A stretch of 64,000 nt of DNA from Lepidostoma basale (GCA_022606425.2 JAHDVF020000872.1:310001-374000); one strand, 5' to 3'; shown: positions 51,907 through 61,512, counted from the stretch's first letter. Numbers and translations: made by a program. Notes: generated by a model from the letters alone, not told the origin.

Positions 51907-52068
51907 ATAGAAACTACTTAATTTAAAAATACATTTTCGTTTAAACATTTAATATTGCCTTAGCAAGGCGAAACATGTAATTTCCTATAAATATTAAAAA
52001 AACTTCTAGAAACATACATTTTCACTAGTACTTATCAATAATATTGTTTAAGATAGTTTCATTTAAAA

Positions 52069-52355
52069 AAATTTAAAATTTTTAAAACATTGTATTTTCA
52101 CAACACATGTTTTTACTTTTCACAAATATATTTCGGGACACAGAAGCCTTTCCTCAGTGTAGAAATATTAACGGTATAATGGAACAATATTGTTACTTAT
52201 ATCTGATACTATTATACCCTAACAATATACACTAAATTATTTTGTTTCATTATACTGTTTAAATTTATACACTGCGAGAGGATTTCTACGTTCCATAAAA
52301 TGTTTATAAAAAGTTCAAAAAAGCGTTGTGAAAATAAAATGTTTTAATTTTTTTT
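52069..52355. mobile_element. PLE palindrome 4
   Basis: Arms 52069-52106 (TTTAAAACATTGTATTTTCA...) and 52321-52355 (inverted) are complementary, with inner matches GGTATAATGGAACA/TGTTTCATTATACTG-type. Each arm carries an outward hammerhead-like core: good on the left (52117-52165), decayed on the right (about 52255-52310, CTGCGAGA). Same design as palindromes 1-3. Confidence 0.6.
52117..52165 (-). ncRNA. Hammerhead-like motif 5
   Basis: Minus strand: stem I TTTCTACA (52165-52158), CTGAGGA (52157-52151, fits CUGANGA), helix II region of 16 nt, GAAA (52134-52131), TAT, ATT, stem I TGTGAAAA (52124-52117). Seven of eight stem I positions pair, with one G-U. Helix II is short and again preceded by extra A residues. 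Confidence 0.5.
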
Positions 52356-52742
52356 CAATATAAATCCACAACACACAGTGATGGCGAATATAGAAGAACT
52401 AGTTTATTCACATGAGATGAATCTAAAAAATAATTAATTTGTAGCAACCTTCATGTACCGTGTGAATGAAGCACGAAATATCGTTAAGTTTCTTAATGGA
52501 TCGTTGATCTATATTACGTGATCACTACTCAATTATACTTACAAGGGATTATAGCCCTTACCCTTCTCACAGATAACACCAAAGGATATGGACGAGTTGT
52601 CTTAGGCACTGACAAGTGAAACTAAATCTCACGCGAGCTTAATCAATTAACACCCATTATCATTTAATGTACACTGGGATCTTTTGTGAAAGCACGTTCT
52701 TACACGTAAAAAAGTTTACGAAGGAAAGCGCGGTAAGATCTA
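52356..52742. other. No gene seen
   Basis: No ORF or repeat match. Confidence 0.4.
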
Positions 52743-53410
52743 TAACTAACCATCACGCCGTCTCCCCGAAAGGGTAGGCAGAAAGAATGGACTGCCACAC
52801 TTTAATCGATGCGGCACCCCATCCTTCTCTTTTCGCCATCGCGAGAGACGCGGTGTGATGGGTTGCGAACCTCATCGCCACCAAAAGGCATCTCCCGCGC
52901 ACACTTCGATCGTTCAACGTCTACATAATAAATCTAAAACAAATTATCTGAAATACAATGATATAAAATAAAACAACAAAGAAAAATAATTTAACACATA
53001 TTGTTATTTTAGATGGTACACTTGTCATCAGCTGGACGATCCGGACATTTGTGTTTATTTAATTTTTATTCCACGTTATCCACTGTTTTTTTTAATTTAC
53101 TGTAATTAGGCACTTAAAACAATCCATCACCAGCAAGAACTTAAAAATATTATTGAAGAATTTATTCAAATTGTCATTGGAACAAATGAAAAATTTATTT
53201 TTACACCTGTCAAAATTCTTTTTATAAACGAAAAAACTTATGTAATTTTAACACCAAAACAGTAAAAACTTATTTTTGTCTCAAATAACTATCATAAAGA
53301 GCGGCAATAATCAAATTGACCAAAACAATTCACATATACACGAAATATCTCCAAATTGACGGGAGCACCATATGAATCAAACCAAATTTTCAAAATCAGA
53401 ACCAATGTCC
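52743..53410 (-). mobile_element. Non-autonomous element D, copy 2 (uninterrupted)
   Basis: Left end ACTAACCATCACGCCG as in C, about 60 bp shared, then D-specific sequence (GGTTGCGAACCTCATCGCCA, ...CAATTCACATATACACGAAA) colinear with D copy 1. Serves as the empty-site reference for the B insertion there. TSD not legible. Confidence 0.8.
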
Positions 53411-54280
53411 AATCAATTTATTAAATATATAAAATAATTCAAAGTTTACTTATATTTTACGTTAACTGTTAAAATTAGACGTATGCAACATTTGTGCTAG
53501 ATCATTTATATAAAAATATATCGATTTAGTATTTCTGTGAGTGATTCCTAATTAAAAATCATGTTTTTGACTTGAGTCAGTTAGAAATACATTATTTTTT
53601 TATTTCAATATATCGCACTAGTATTTTTAATGTAAAGTCGTGTTTTTGACTAGTGTCACTTTAGAAATACTAATATGATGTGTTAATCCTTTAATTACTT
53701 ATGTTTTACCGGATTGTTAAACCTTTTGGAAAATAAAATAAAAAACATTGATATTTATAACATTTCAAAGTGACACGAGTTGAAAACGTGATTATTGGGA
53801 CATGGGTCAAATTGAAAGTATTTTTTTAATGACAATTTAAATCACACGTCCCTAAAGTGGACAACGCTGTCCTACAGTGAGCTTTGAAGTCGTTGATTGG
53901 GGCGCAGTGGGTTTAGAAGCATTTGGGATAGGTACTTGTCATTCTAGGGGTCGGTGAATCCTTTAAGAATAAATTGTAAATTCTTCAAATTCAAAATTTC
54001 GACAATATTATAAACAGCAACTAAATTTAACTTAAATTCTCACGATTTAAGTGTTTCCGTTCTCTCCTCTTACTCAATTCTATTTGGATAGAATTCACAC
54101 CATCTCTAGACATAATAACTTGACAATTTTGTTTTACTTTTAAAATTTGTGCATTGATAACGGTCGATTTGTGCATTGATAATATTCGAAACATGTTTGC
54201 GAATTTTTATGTTTTTACTTGCTAAATTTTCTTAAGATTCAAACATAATATTTAATTTACATTCGTTTTTAACTTTAGTC
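53411..54280. other. AT-rich stretch with a duplicated ~75-bp motif
   Basis: GTTTTTGACTTGAGTCAGTT (53562) recurs as GTTTTTGACTAGTGTCACTT (53640), each followed by TAGAAATAC. A TTGATAATATTCGAAACATG string at 54179 resembles K. No gene. Confidence 0.45.
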
Positions 54281-54284
54281 GGAT

Positions 54285-54600
54285 TGAGCTGGGCAGCATT
54301 AAAAAATCTTGAAAAATCAATTTGAAATGAGAGATTCGACGCTTGTGCTTTGCCAGTGTTCATTTATGGAATTGAGACAGTCATAATGTCACATAAAGTG
54401 CCAATAAACTGAGAGTCACACATAGAGTAATGGAGAAAGCCATGTTGGGTATCAGCTTGAGGAACAGAGTCAGAAATAAGCACTGGCAGAGCACAAGCGT
54501 TGAATCTCTCATTTTCAAGTTGATGGCAAATTTCGGATTCTTCAAAATGTGACCAAGATTTTTTTATGCTGCCCAGTTCAATCCGACTAAAGTAAAGTAA
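54285..54600. pseudogene. LINE family F, copy 7, folded back on itself
   Basis: Plus strand 54285-54480: RFDACALPVFIYG, then VTHRVMEKAMLGISLRN. 54481-54600 is an inverted copy of 54285-54360: the same RFNACALPV and LGSIKKS wording on the minus strand. Arms about 85-115 bp, with the right arm carrying ~25 bp more. The minus ORF ending at 54364 is an artefact of this structure. Confidence 0.75.
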
Positions 54601-54639
54601 CAAATGTAAAATAAACATTATGGTAAGTATATAAAATAA

Positions 54640-54904
54640 ACAAGGCCACTCTTGTCCAACTCGGTTCTGTATCAAGGATCGTTTGGCCCCCACCCAAGGC
54701 CACTCCCTGTCACCGTCCCTTGGTCTCCACTCAAAACCTCGGCCCCTGTCCAAAGCCACCCCGACCCCTCCACACTTCCTCCCTACCCGGGTAGTCAAGT
54801 CCAAATGTTGGACACAACCCACTACATCCTCCAAATAACCCTCGCCTCACCATCTAACAATATCCAACCTCAACATTCAAGAAAGAAATTTCCATCATGT
54901 GGGG
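54640..54904. other. C-rich patch of unknown origin
   Basis: Unlike anything else here: CCCCCACCCAAGGCCACTC, CCTCGGCCCCTGTCC, with GGCCACTC repeated. No domain in any frame. Lies between two F fragments. Confidence 0.4.
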
Positions 54905-55255
54905 GAGCAATAGCTTTCGCGTCTTAAGCACCTTCGGGCTGGTACTCCCAAAAAGACAATATGCGAGTACAAGAAGACATTGACTGCCAGCTTGAAGATA
55001 GACTACATTGACGGCGTTCAGCGGGACACGTCGCTCGTGAACAGATGAAAAGTGGGCAAGGTGACTGCTGTGCTGGTTGGTGCCCGAGAACGGCAAAGCG
55101 TGGAGTTGGGCGCCCTCAGATGCGACTATATCCGGCAGAGTGCAGGAAGTGCCCGGATCCAAGTAAAGAAGGGAGTGGAAACTAAAAAAATACGAAAGGA
55201 GACCTACGTCCAGGAGTGGAGAGTTATAACAGGCTGAAGAAGAAGAAGACTTTAC
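54905..55255 (+). pseudogene. LINE family F, C-terminus, copy 8
   Basis: Encodes KVGKVTAVLVGARERQSVEL-type frame that in the correct phase reads WWP-RTAKRGVGRPQMR..., then KETYVQEWRVITG, stop, and a GAAGAAGAAGA tail. Close to F copy 3 at 11.7 kb but with shifts. Confidence 0.7.
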
Positions 55256-55799
55256 TTCTTTTCTACTAACGTTTTGCATCTGTTTCTATTTGCCTTTTTT
55301 TACAAAAGCGCTTGCGGCGTACATAAATAAATAACATCTTATCTATTTTATATTTAAATTATCTATTTTCAAGTAAAATTATTCCAACATTTGAACATTG
55401 ACCACATATGACCGAAATATTTGTTAATAAAAAAAATAACATTATTAATCTATTATATGCAAGATCTGCAAAATAACGGACAAATTTTCAATAATTGGGA
55501 ACGGCAGCCAAAACAGTTTAAGGTCCATCATCTTCTTTTTCTTCAGCCATCTTCCCTGCACTGCTGGATATAGGCCTCTTCCACTTTTCTCCACTCGTCC
55601 CTGTTTGTCTCTTCCGCATCCAGGTCGTTCCAGCTTTTCATGCAATATCGTCAGTCCATCTTTTGGGTGACCTCCCGACACTCTTTTGTACTTATTCAAG
55701 GTCTTCATTGGAGTTTTCTCAATGTCTATCTGGTACTATCTTGTTTGACTATTTGTCCAGCCCATTGCCACATCAATTTAGCTGTATCATCCATGAATC

Positions 55800-57420
55800 T
55801 TTATTTATTTATTTATTTATTTATTGATCATTTACCAAGTACATGGTTTTAATACCTCCCAACTGGGGTAACCCGTTCTAGGGAGGCATTCCTAGTACTC
55901 TATATAATTTCAATATATAATATAATTTACAAATTTAGAGAGCAGTTAAGGGAAGCAACACATATCCTAAAGTGTATAATTTAAAATTAATTGACTTATA
56001 TATTATATAACACTATTTAAACACTATATTATCTTATATAACACTATTTAAACTATTTACTTATTTTTAAAAATTATACTACATTCAAGCCGTCCTTTTT
56101 TTAATGTCTCCGTAGTTACATGTTTTTCGTAATTGTGCATTGTCATTTTTTGTGGGTCGTTTATAGATTTGTTAATTATGTTATAGAGTTTGGGTCCAAG
56201 ATAGTAGAAATGTCTTCGCGCATAAGAAGTTTTAGTTTTTGGTACAAAATGGTTATGTTTGTTGCGTGTGTTGTACGTTTGTTGTGCTTTTAAGTGTCTG
56301 TCGGTGTCCTTGTGGTAGTGCACGACTAAATTTCTTATATATAGTTGTATTATGTCCGGTACTTGAAATTCATCGTATAGTTGGTCTGAGGGGAATCGAT
56401 ATGGTTTTTTGTTAAAGATTTTAATTATTGTCTTTTGGGCTACAATGACTGGGTTTAGTGTAGTTATTGTAGTTCCTCCCCATCCTATTAAACCGTAGTT
56501 TAGGATGAATTGGACGAATGCATAATATACTGTTTTAAGTGTGGTTAGCGGTAATATATTTCTAATATTTTTAAAAGTGTAAATAAGGCTTCTGATTCTC
56601 TTGGAGACAGCTTCAATTTGGTCTGTCCATCTAAGATGATCGTCTAAATGTATTCCTAAGTATTTGGTAGAAGTAACTTTAGCCAACGGCAGGCAATTGC
56701 AGTTACTATTATTACATGTATGTATAATGAGATTACTTTTTCCTAATGGTTGTCGTCTATTGTCAATAGTTAAAGTTAAATAAGTCGTTTTGTTTGTATT
56801 TAAAGTCAAAAGATTATTGTCCAGCCAATATTTCACTAGTTTGAGTCCTTTGTTAGCCTTCCTAAATGCTTCTTCCCAGGTGTTCGCCTCGAACTGGAGT
56901 ACCGTGTCGTCTGCAAATACGGTCGTTTCCCCTCCAGTTACAAGTCTGCACAGCGGATCGATATAAATGAGGAACAGCAATGGGCCGAGTGTGCTACCTT
57001 GAGGCACACCGAAGGTAACTGGTTGAGTATCGCTAAGGAGCATTCCAAGTTTTACGGATTGAACTCGTCCAGATAAATAGCTTCTGAACCACTCGAGGGG
57101 TCCATCACTGATTCCAATGTCTGAAAGTTTTTTTATGAGGATTTTGTGGGAAACTGTATCGAAAGCCTTTGCCAAGTCAAGGAAAATCGATATACAGCAT
57201 TTTTTGTTATCTGTATTTTTTGCAATTAATTCAGTAATTTTTACTATGGCGTCTTGCGTACCTCTATTTTGTCGGAATCCATACTGGTTAATCGACAACA
57301 GTTCATTTTTTTCTATAAAATTTACCAGCTGTTTTTTAATGATTTTTTCTGTTACTTTGCTTATTACATTTAGGAGAGAGATTGGCCTGTAGTTGGAAGG
57401 GTCGTTTTTTTCTTCCATCA
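55800..57420 (-). mobile_element. LINE family I, copy 3, recent 5'-truncated insertion
   Basis: Tail (TTTA)n on the plus strand at 55800-55825, 3' UTR, then a long intact RT ORF. The direct repeat ATCAATTTAGCTGTA at 55772-55786 and 57421-57435 belongs to the F target and marks the TSD (its right copy is cut by element A). 5' truncation falls at the start of the RT domain. Confidence 0.85.
56057..57418 (-). CDS. Reverse transcriptase, family I LINE, intact 453-codon ORF
   Basis: RNA-directed DNA polymerase that would copy LINE RNA at a nicked target. Motifs in order (residues approximate): NYRPISLLN (10-18), QYGFR (45-49), LDLAKAFDTVSH (80-91, motif A), GVPQGSTLGPLL (137-148, motif B), FADDT (168-172, catalytic), TKYLGIHLDD (thumb), then YGLIGWGG and LGPKLYN in the C-terminal region. 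No stop or shift. The ATG at 57418 is the first after the truncation and is not a natural start: endonuclease and ORF1 are missing, so it cannot transpose. Jockey/CR1-group by wording. Longest intact ORF in the window. Confidence 0.9.
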   Translation of the reverse strand: MEEKNDPSNYRPISLLNVISKVTEKIIKKQLVNFIEKNELLSINQYGFRQNRGTQDAIVKITELIAKNTDNKKCCISIFLDLAKAFDTVSHKILIKKLSDIGISDGPLEWFRSYLSGRVQSVKLGMLLSDTQPVTFGVPQGSTLGPLLFLIYIDPLCRLVTGGETTVFADDTVLQFEANTWEEAFRKANKGLKLVKYWLDNNLLTLNTNKTTYLTLTIDNRRQPLGKSNLIIHTCNNSNCNCLPLAKVTSTKYLGIHLDDHLRWTDQIEAVSKRIRSLIYTFKNIRNILPLTTLKTVYYAFVQFILNYGLIGWGGTTITTLNPVIVAQKTIIKIFNKKPYRFPSDQLYDEFQVPDIIQLYIRNLVVHYHKDTDRHLKAQQTYNTRNKHNHFVPKTKTSYARRHFYYLGPKLYNIINKSINDPQKMTMHNYEKHVTTETLKKGRLECSIIFKNK

Positions 57421-57435
57421 ATCAATTTAGCTGTA

Positions 57436-58180
57436 CTGCATTCCTCTTGGGCATGCTGGGGACCAATAGTTTACAAAAAAGAAGGGATGGGTGCACACTT
57501 ACCCATTTCTTCAGCTTATCAGGGGATTCTTTGAGAATTCCGTCATCTTGGAGGCTATCCATCTTTATGTTTCGGATGGTTATCTTCGACAGCGTCAGCA
57601 CAGACTGTTATATCTCTCAGCATGCAGAACCAACCTGCCTCGCTTCGGAGATCGATGTCTTTCACATTCGTGAAAGTACGTTCAGAAGACAAATACTCTT
57701 GAATTTGGAGAGTATCTTGTATTCCTAATGTCGAACCATCACTCATGCGTTCCTGGTATTATATATATTTTTTATGTTTTACCTATTCTCTATAGATGCC
57801 TTAAACTAAAATTGTTGCATAGACTTTCACAGTACATTAATAAAGGTTTTCTGCTTAATGCTTTCTAATCTTAATAGATGACGCTAGTGTAGAGTGAACA
57901 TAAAAATGTAAAAATAGGTGTAGAAACCTACCATATATACAAGTTCCAAAAAGTTTGTCAGACGTGGTGGTCATAACGGCGGAATGGGGAATGTTGTTAA
58001 ACGTGAAGCGATCGCTCAACCCAACCAATGACAGGTCATAAGTCCTGTAAGCGCCTCGGCCACCACCTTCTGTTCCCAGAAAACAATTTGCATCTTCGTC
58101 TCTATTGAGATACAATTAATCCTTGTAAACTAAAATTGTTGTTTGTAATATCTTTTGAGAAAATAAACAGATTTGATTTG
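57436..58180 (+). mobile_element. LINE family A, copy 7, 5'-truncated, split by B
   Basis: Starts CTGCATTCCTCTTGGGCATG, includes GMLGTNSLQKRRDG, HFFSL, CRTNLP and FGDRCLSHS-type C-terminal frames, the 3' UTR, and ends GATTTGATTTG at 58180. It lies in the duplicated F target next to I, with loss of ~6 bp. B copy 6 sits in its 3' UTR. Confidence 0.8.
57818..58125 (-). mobile_element. Repeat B, copy 6, 308 bp with 16-bp TSD
   Basis: TSD TAAACTAAAATTGTTG at 57802-57817 and 58126-58141; the same site is uninterrupted in A copy 4 (24.69 kb). Consists of X-Y only and is nearly identical to the left half of B copy 5 (51147-51456). No tail, no ORF of its own. Confidence 0.9.
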
Positions 58181-58315
58181 ATGATGTTGGTGACTTTGTT
58201 GACTTCTTATTTCTTCATATAGTATTTTGTCTCAAAGATTCACGCCGAGCCTATCCATGGATTGTTGTGTGCTTTTTATTTCGTGGTTTCGTTTTGCTGT
58301 TAGTGGAGTTGTCTC

Positions 58316-58919
58316 TAGACTTTATGTTATTATTGGCAATATATACGAGTATGAATCATAAATTTTTAGGTTCGTGAATTATTTGAATTAAAGTTTATTT
58401 TTAATAAAGCTTTTTAATTATTTCTGTGATCGGTTGTAATAGCCTCGCTCTCTAATATTTGATTATCCTTATATTTTCGATAAAACAATTATAACGACCT
58501 AACAAAAAACATTCATATAATATAACTAAGTTTGTTTAAATGAAAGAATGGAATAAGTTTCTCGGAATTACTTTGGTTCGCTTACCGGATTAGTTTTGAC
58601 AGAAGTGGCGGAATATTGAAAGTTGCTCTGTGTTATCTAGTTTGAAGATCAAAATAATTATGAAGTTATAATCACAATGCTAACCGTAAACTTTATTTCA
58701 ATAAGATGTTCATTTGTTGATCATGAATAATCGGGAAAACATTAATATTCAAAGCTGTCTATAATAATGATTTACACTTGAGGATTTTGTATTTAATAAC
58801 AATATTTAACAAATAAAGTGGAATAAACAACAGCATTGTTTATTTAATTCCAAGGTATTTACAATGGAATTCCGCAGGTTCAACAACTTAACCATCAATA
58901 AAATCATAATAATATTATT
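58316..58919. other. No gene seen
   Basis: AT-rich; nothing recognised. Confidence 0.4.
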
Positions 58920-59165
58920 AATACGAATGAAAACGTCAGTTTTCTAGAAATTTTATTATATTTTATGGGAATGACATGTTTCGCCCTTCTAATGCATTAT
59001 CAAATGTTCAATGTGCCAAAGTAATCCGACATTTGATAATGCCTTAGAAGGGCGAAACATGTCATTCTCATAAAATATAATAAAACTTCTAGAAAATTGG
59101 CGTTTTCATTCGTATTAATTATTTAATATGAAGTTTTACATCATTATTCAAGAAACAATAAATAA
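58920..59165. repeat. Fold-back repeat K, copy 4 (reference)
   Basis: Two 88-bp arms, 58920-59007 and 59029-59116, inverted with few mismatches; 21-nt loop. Each arm contains CCTTAGAAGGGCGAAACATG (or its variant), whose hairpin-plus-GAAAC looks like part of a hammerhead but lacks CTGANGA. A conserved flank (AATATGAAGTTTTACATCAT) follows. Confidence 0.85.
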
Positions 59166-59419
59166 TAATATTATTGTCCATAAACTAAACATAAATAAAA
59201 TTAAAGGCTGCAACTCTTTGAATCCTATAGAAAATTGTAATTATTTAAACTGATTGATAATTAAGCGCCCTTGAGGTTAGTTATTCCCGAAAACGGCACT
59301 AAAAGTTGTTTACAATACTTACATATCTGTAGTATTCAGTCCTTAATATTATACGAATTTAAACGCTTGTTTTCTAGAAGCCTTGATGTATATGTCATCC
59401 ATTTATTCCATCCATCTGT
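59166..59419. other. No gene seen
   Basis: AT-rich spacer. Confidence 0.4.
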
Positions 59420-59639
59420 CATTGCCATCTCTAATGCGTTTCTGGTAGTATACTATATACAATATATTATTTTACCTGTTCTCAATTTAAGGCATCTAAA
59501 TTATGGGTGGCCAAACTTTTCAGTAGCCGGACCAGATTTCAGAAATGAGATTTCCTACCGGGCTGTACAACAAAATATATTTTGTTGTACAGTTCAAAGC
59601 AACCAAGAAATATATTGGTTTATATAAGATAAGAGTAAT

Positions 59640-59830
59640 AAACTTTAGTGAGAGTCTGATTTTGTTTGTCAGAACTAAGTGCATCAATGTTGATAACGAT
59701 TGATGTTGTTGCTATACGCAAACAGTTATCCAAATGCTCATCAGTGATTCGTGTTCTCATTTGAGATTTAATATGCTTCATTCGACTAAAAAACTGTTCA
59801 CACGTGTAAGTGATTAATGTGACTAGAAAA
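59640..59830 (-). pseudogene. hAT transposase C-terminal dimerisation domain
   Basis: Minus strand TYTCEQFFSRMKHIKSQMRT, RITDEHLDNCLRIATTSIVI, NIDALSSDKQ. This matches the E.FS.M..IKS..R..L.DEHL..CLR.A hAT dimerisation signature. Upstream coding sequence is lost: SINE copy 5 interrupts the frame at ~59835. Confidence 0.8.
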
Positions 59831-59834
59831 CTGT

Positions 59835-60075
59835 TCGTGGCAGAGTGGTTACGAGCTCTGACTTCCATGCCGAAGGTCCTGGGTTCGATTCCCGGCGATG
59901 GCAGTGTGATTGTCACACTGTCTTTGGTCTGGTGTAGAATTCACGTGACAATAAAATGGCGATAGATTGGCTACCTATCGCATGTCACGAGAATCAATAT
60001 AATAGCTAAAAATAAAAATTGTATACAGTAATTGGGTCCAAACGACCTGTTGTGTACATTAAAAGAAAAAAAAAA
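59835..60075 (+). mobile_element. SINE family S, copy 5 (fullest)
   Basis: A-box TGGCAGAGTGG (59838-59848), B-box GGTTCGATTCC (59882-59892), body GGTCTGGTGTAGAATTCACG and CGATAGATTGGCTACCTATC, 3' segment GTATACAGTAATTGGGTCCA and ACGACCTGTTGTGTAC, then an A-rich tail. Inserted into hAT L. Confidence 0.9.
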
Positions 60076-60639
60076 GTGTTTCCAAATAGCGAAATCATCG
60101 AAAGAGCATGTTTATAAAATGCAGGATATTTCTCACTGTCCAAATATGTTTAGTAAAACTCTTCCAAACCAACCTGATTGAATTTTTCCTTAAATTGTGC
60201 ATCACAACACATTTAACAATGTTTTATTTGTGAAATTCCTGGCAATAAATTTACGTCTACGGAGAATGGCGTTGCAAATGCGGCAAAAAGTACACGATTC
60301 TTTTTAAAAGTTTACCGCCTCGCATTCACGCTCACGGCTATTCACACAAGATCAGCGTGCGCGCTTTTTAAAATCAGCTTAACTTTGTGATTGTTTGTTA
60401 AACAATCATATATCATAGAAGAAATTGTCACGATAGTTGAATCAATGTACTTAGATACTTCCATATATAGGATATGATACGAACTACGCACGAATGTTCT
60501 TTTGGTGGTTTTATGGTGAAAAAAATATGTGCATATGCTCTGTGGGTCACAAGTAGGCACCCAGCGGGCCGCGTGTTGGCCACCCTTGCCTTAAACCTTA
60601 ATTTTGTAATGTCCATTGATGAAATATGATTCCGGATTA

Positions 60640-61200
60640 TGGAAATGACGGAAGATTTCGAGAAAGAAGCTGACCGAAGAATTCAGTTGGGTTGGTCGGC
60701 CTTTGGAAAATTACGTCATGTTCTCACTTCCAAAATACCACAATGCCTCAAGACTAAAGTCTTCAACCAGTGCGTCTTGCCAGTCAACGACGCACGGAGC
60801 CGAGACGTGGACACTGACAAAAGGTCTAGTCTACAGATTCAAGGTCGCCCAGCGCGCCATGGAAAGAGCCATGCTTGGAATAACCTTGAGGGACAGATTT
60901 AGAAACGAATTTATTCGACAACAAACCAAGGTGACTGAGGTGGCTCTACGGATAGGCGGGATGAAGTGGCGGTGGGCTGGTCATATCTGTCGGAGAACTG
61001 ACAGCCGATGGGGAGACGACTTCTGGAGTGGAGACCACGTACAGGATTCCGTAGAGTTGGACGTCCCCCCGCCCGCTGGACCGACGATCTGAAGAGGATT
61101 GCTGGACATGAATGGATGGGAGCGGCAATGGATAGGGGGCGGTGGCGTGCTTTGGGAGAGGTCTACATTCAGCAGTGGATGACAGACGGCTGATGATGAT
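60640..61200 (+). pseudogene. LINE family F, copy 10, thumb to 3' end
   Basis: Reads DFEKEADRRIQLGWSAFGKL, LTSKIPQCLKTKVFNQCVLP, then a shift, AETWTLTKGLVYRFKVAQRA, MERAMLGITLRDRFRNEFIR, GGMKWRWAGHICRRTDSRWG, a second shift, GRPPARWTDDLKRIAGHEWM and LGEVYIQQWMTDG stop, with a GATGATGATGGATGAT tail. Sister of copy 4 at 17.1 kb. Confidence 0.85.
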
Positions 61201-61261
61201 GGATGATTCCCAAAGTAATTCCCATTAAATATATTAAAACAGCTAGTAAGCTTTGACTTTG

Positions 61262-61330
61262 ACTTTGATCTTTCGTATTTATTATTTAAAATGGAGTTTT
61301 ACATCATTATTCAAGAAACAATAAATATGT
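61262..61330. repeat. Repeat K flank
   Basis: AAAATGGAGTTTTACATCATTATTCAAGAAAC, the outer flank of K without its arms. Confidence 0.5.
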
Positions 61331-61334
61331 TTCA

Positions 61335-61512
61335 TCAGTTTTGAGAATAAACGAGGTCGAAGATGTCGTCAGGTTTAAAAATCGGAGGGGGCAGGAGGTG
61401 AGAAGAATGGACTATCCAAAAGATGGATCGACATCTGCGAATCGACTTCTCAAGAGGCCAACACTTCTTTAGAAACATGCCACAAGGCCTGCACTAAGAA
61501 GAAGAAGAATAA
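61335..61512 (+). pseudogene. LINE family E, copy 8
   Basis: Matches NEVEDVVRFK-RRGR, VRRMD, then KRWIDICESTSQEANTS with internal deletions and a GAAGAAGAAGAATAAG tail. Confidence 0.6.

Larger units (their letters stand above)
50600..52060. repeat. Repeat K, copy 3, split by D
   Basis: Left part TAATTAATACGAATAAAAACATC up to 50669; right part from 51917 through CCTTAGCAAGGCGAAACATG to AACTTCTAGAAAC at about 52005 and a further flank. The D element between them has a 10-bp TSD. Confidence 0.6.
55527..58315 (-). pseudogene. LINE family F, copy 9, host of a nested stack
   Basis: Two pieces on the minus strand. 58315-58181: STQQSMDRLGVNL, EEIRSQ, and VTNIM up to the junction. 55799-55527: DDTAKLMWQWAGQIVKQD, then a WRKVEEAYIQQC end and stop with an AAGAAAAAGAAG tail. 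The two pieces join in frame at VTNIM/DDTAKLMW. Elements I and A (with B inside) lie between. Confidence 0.8.
59505..60585 (-). mobile_element. hAT-type element L, copy 2, split by SINE
   Basis: TIRs GGGTGGCCAAACTTTTCAG and (inverted) GGGTGGCCAACACGCGG. Internal sequence colinear with L copy 1 (GCATATGCACATATTTTTTTC, GATTCAACTATCGTGACAAT). Opposite orientation to copy 1. Confidence 0.8.
59420..60640 (+). pseudogene. LINE family A, 3' end, copy 8, split by hAT L
   Basis: 59420-59504 (TTTCTGGTAGTATACTATATAC, TTATTTTACCTGTTCTC) and 60586-60640 (CCTTAAACCTTAATTTTGTAAT, CCATTGATGAAATATGATT) are consecutive parts of the A 3' UTR. At the left junction a TTAAGGCATCT is inverted relative to the family AGATGCCTTAA. 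Confidence 0.7.

Noticed and set aside
54364..54834. 156-codon minus-strand ORF
   Set aside because: It is read through the F fold-back structure and the C-rich patch; half of it is LINE F in an inverted arm.
56057..57421. Host RT-like gene with its own start
   Set aside because: The frame is open at its 5' end exactly where the LINE is truncated, and a poly(AATA) tail and target repeat show a retrotransposon insertion.
58920..59116. Repeat K arms as hammerhead ribozymes
   Set aside because: GAAACATGTC and a hairpin are present, but the CUGANGA box is TTGATAATG and stem I does not pair beyond 2 bp.
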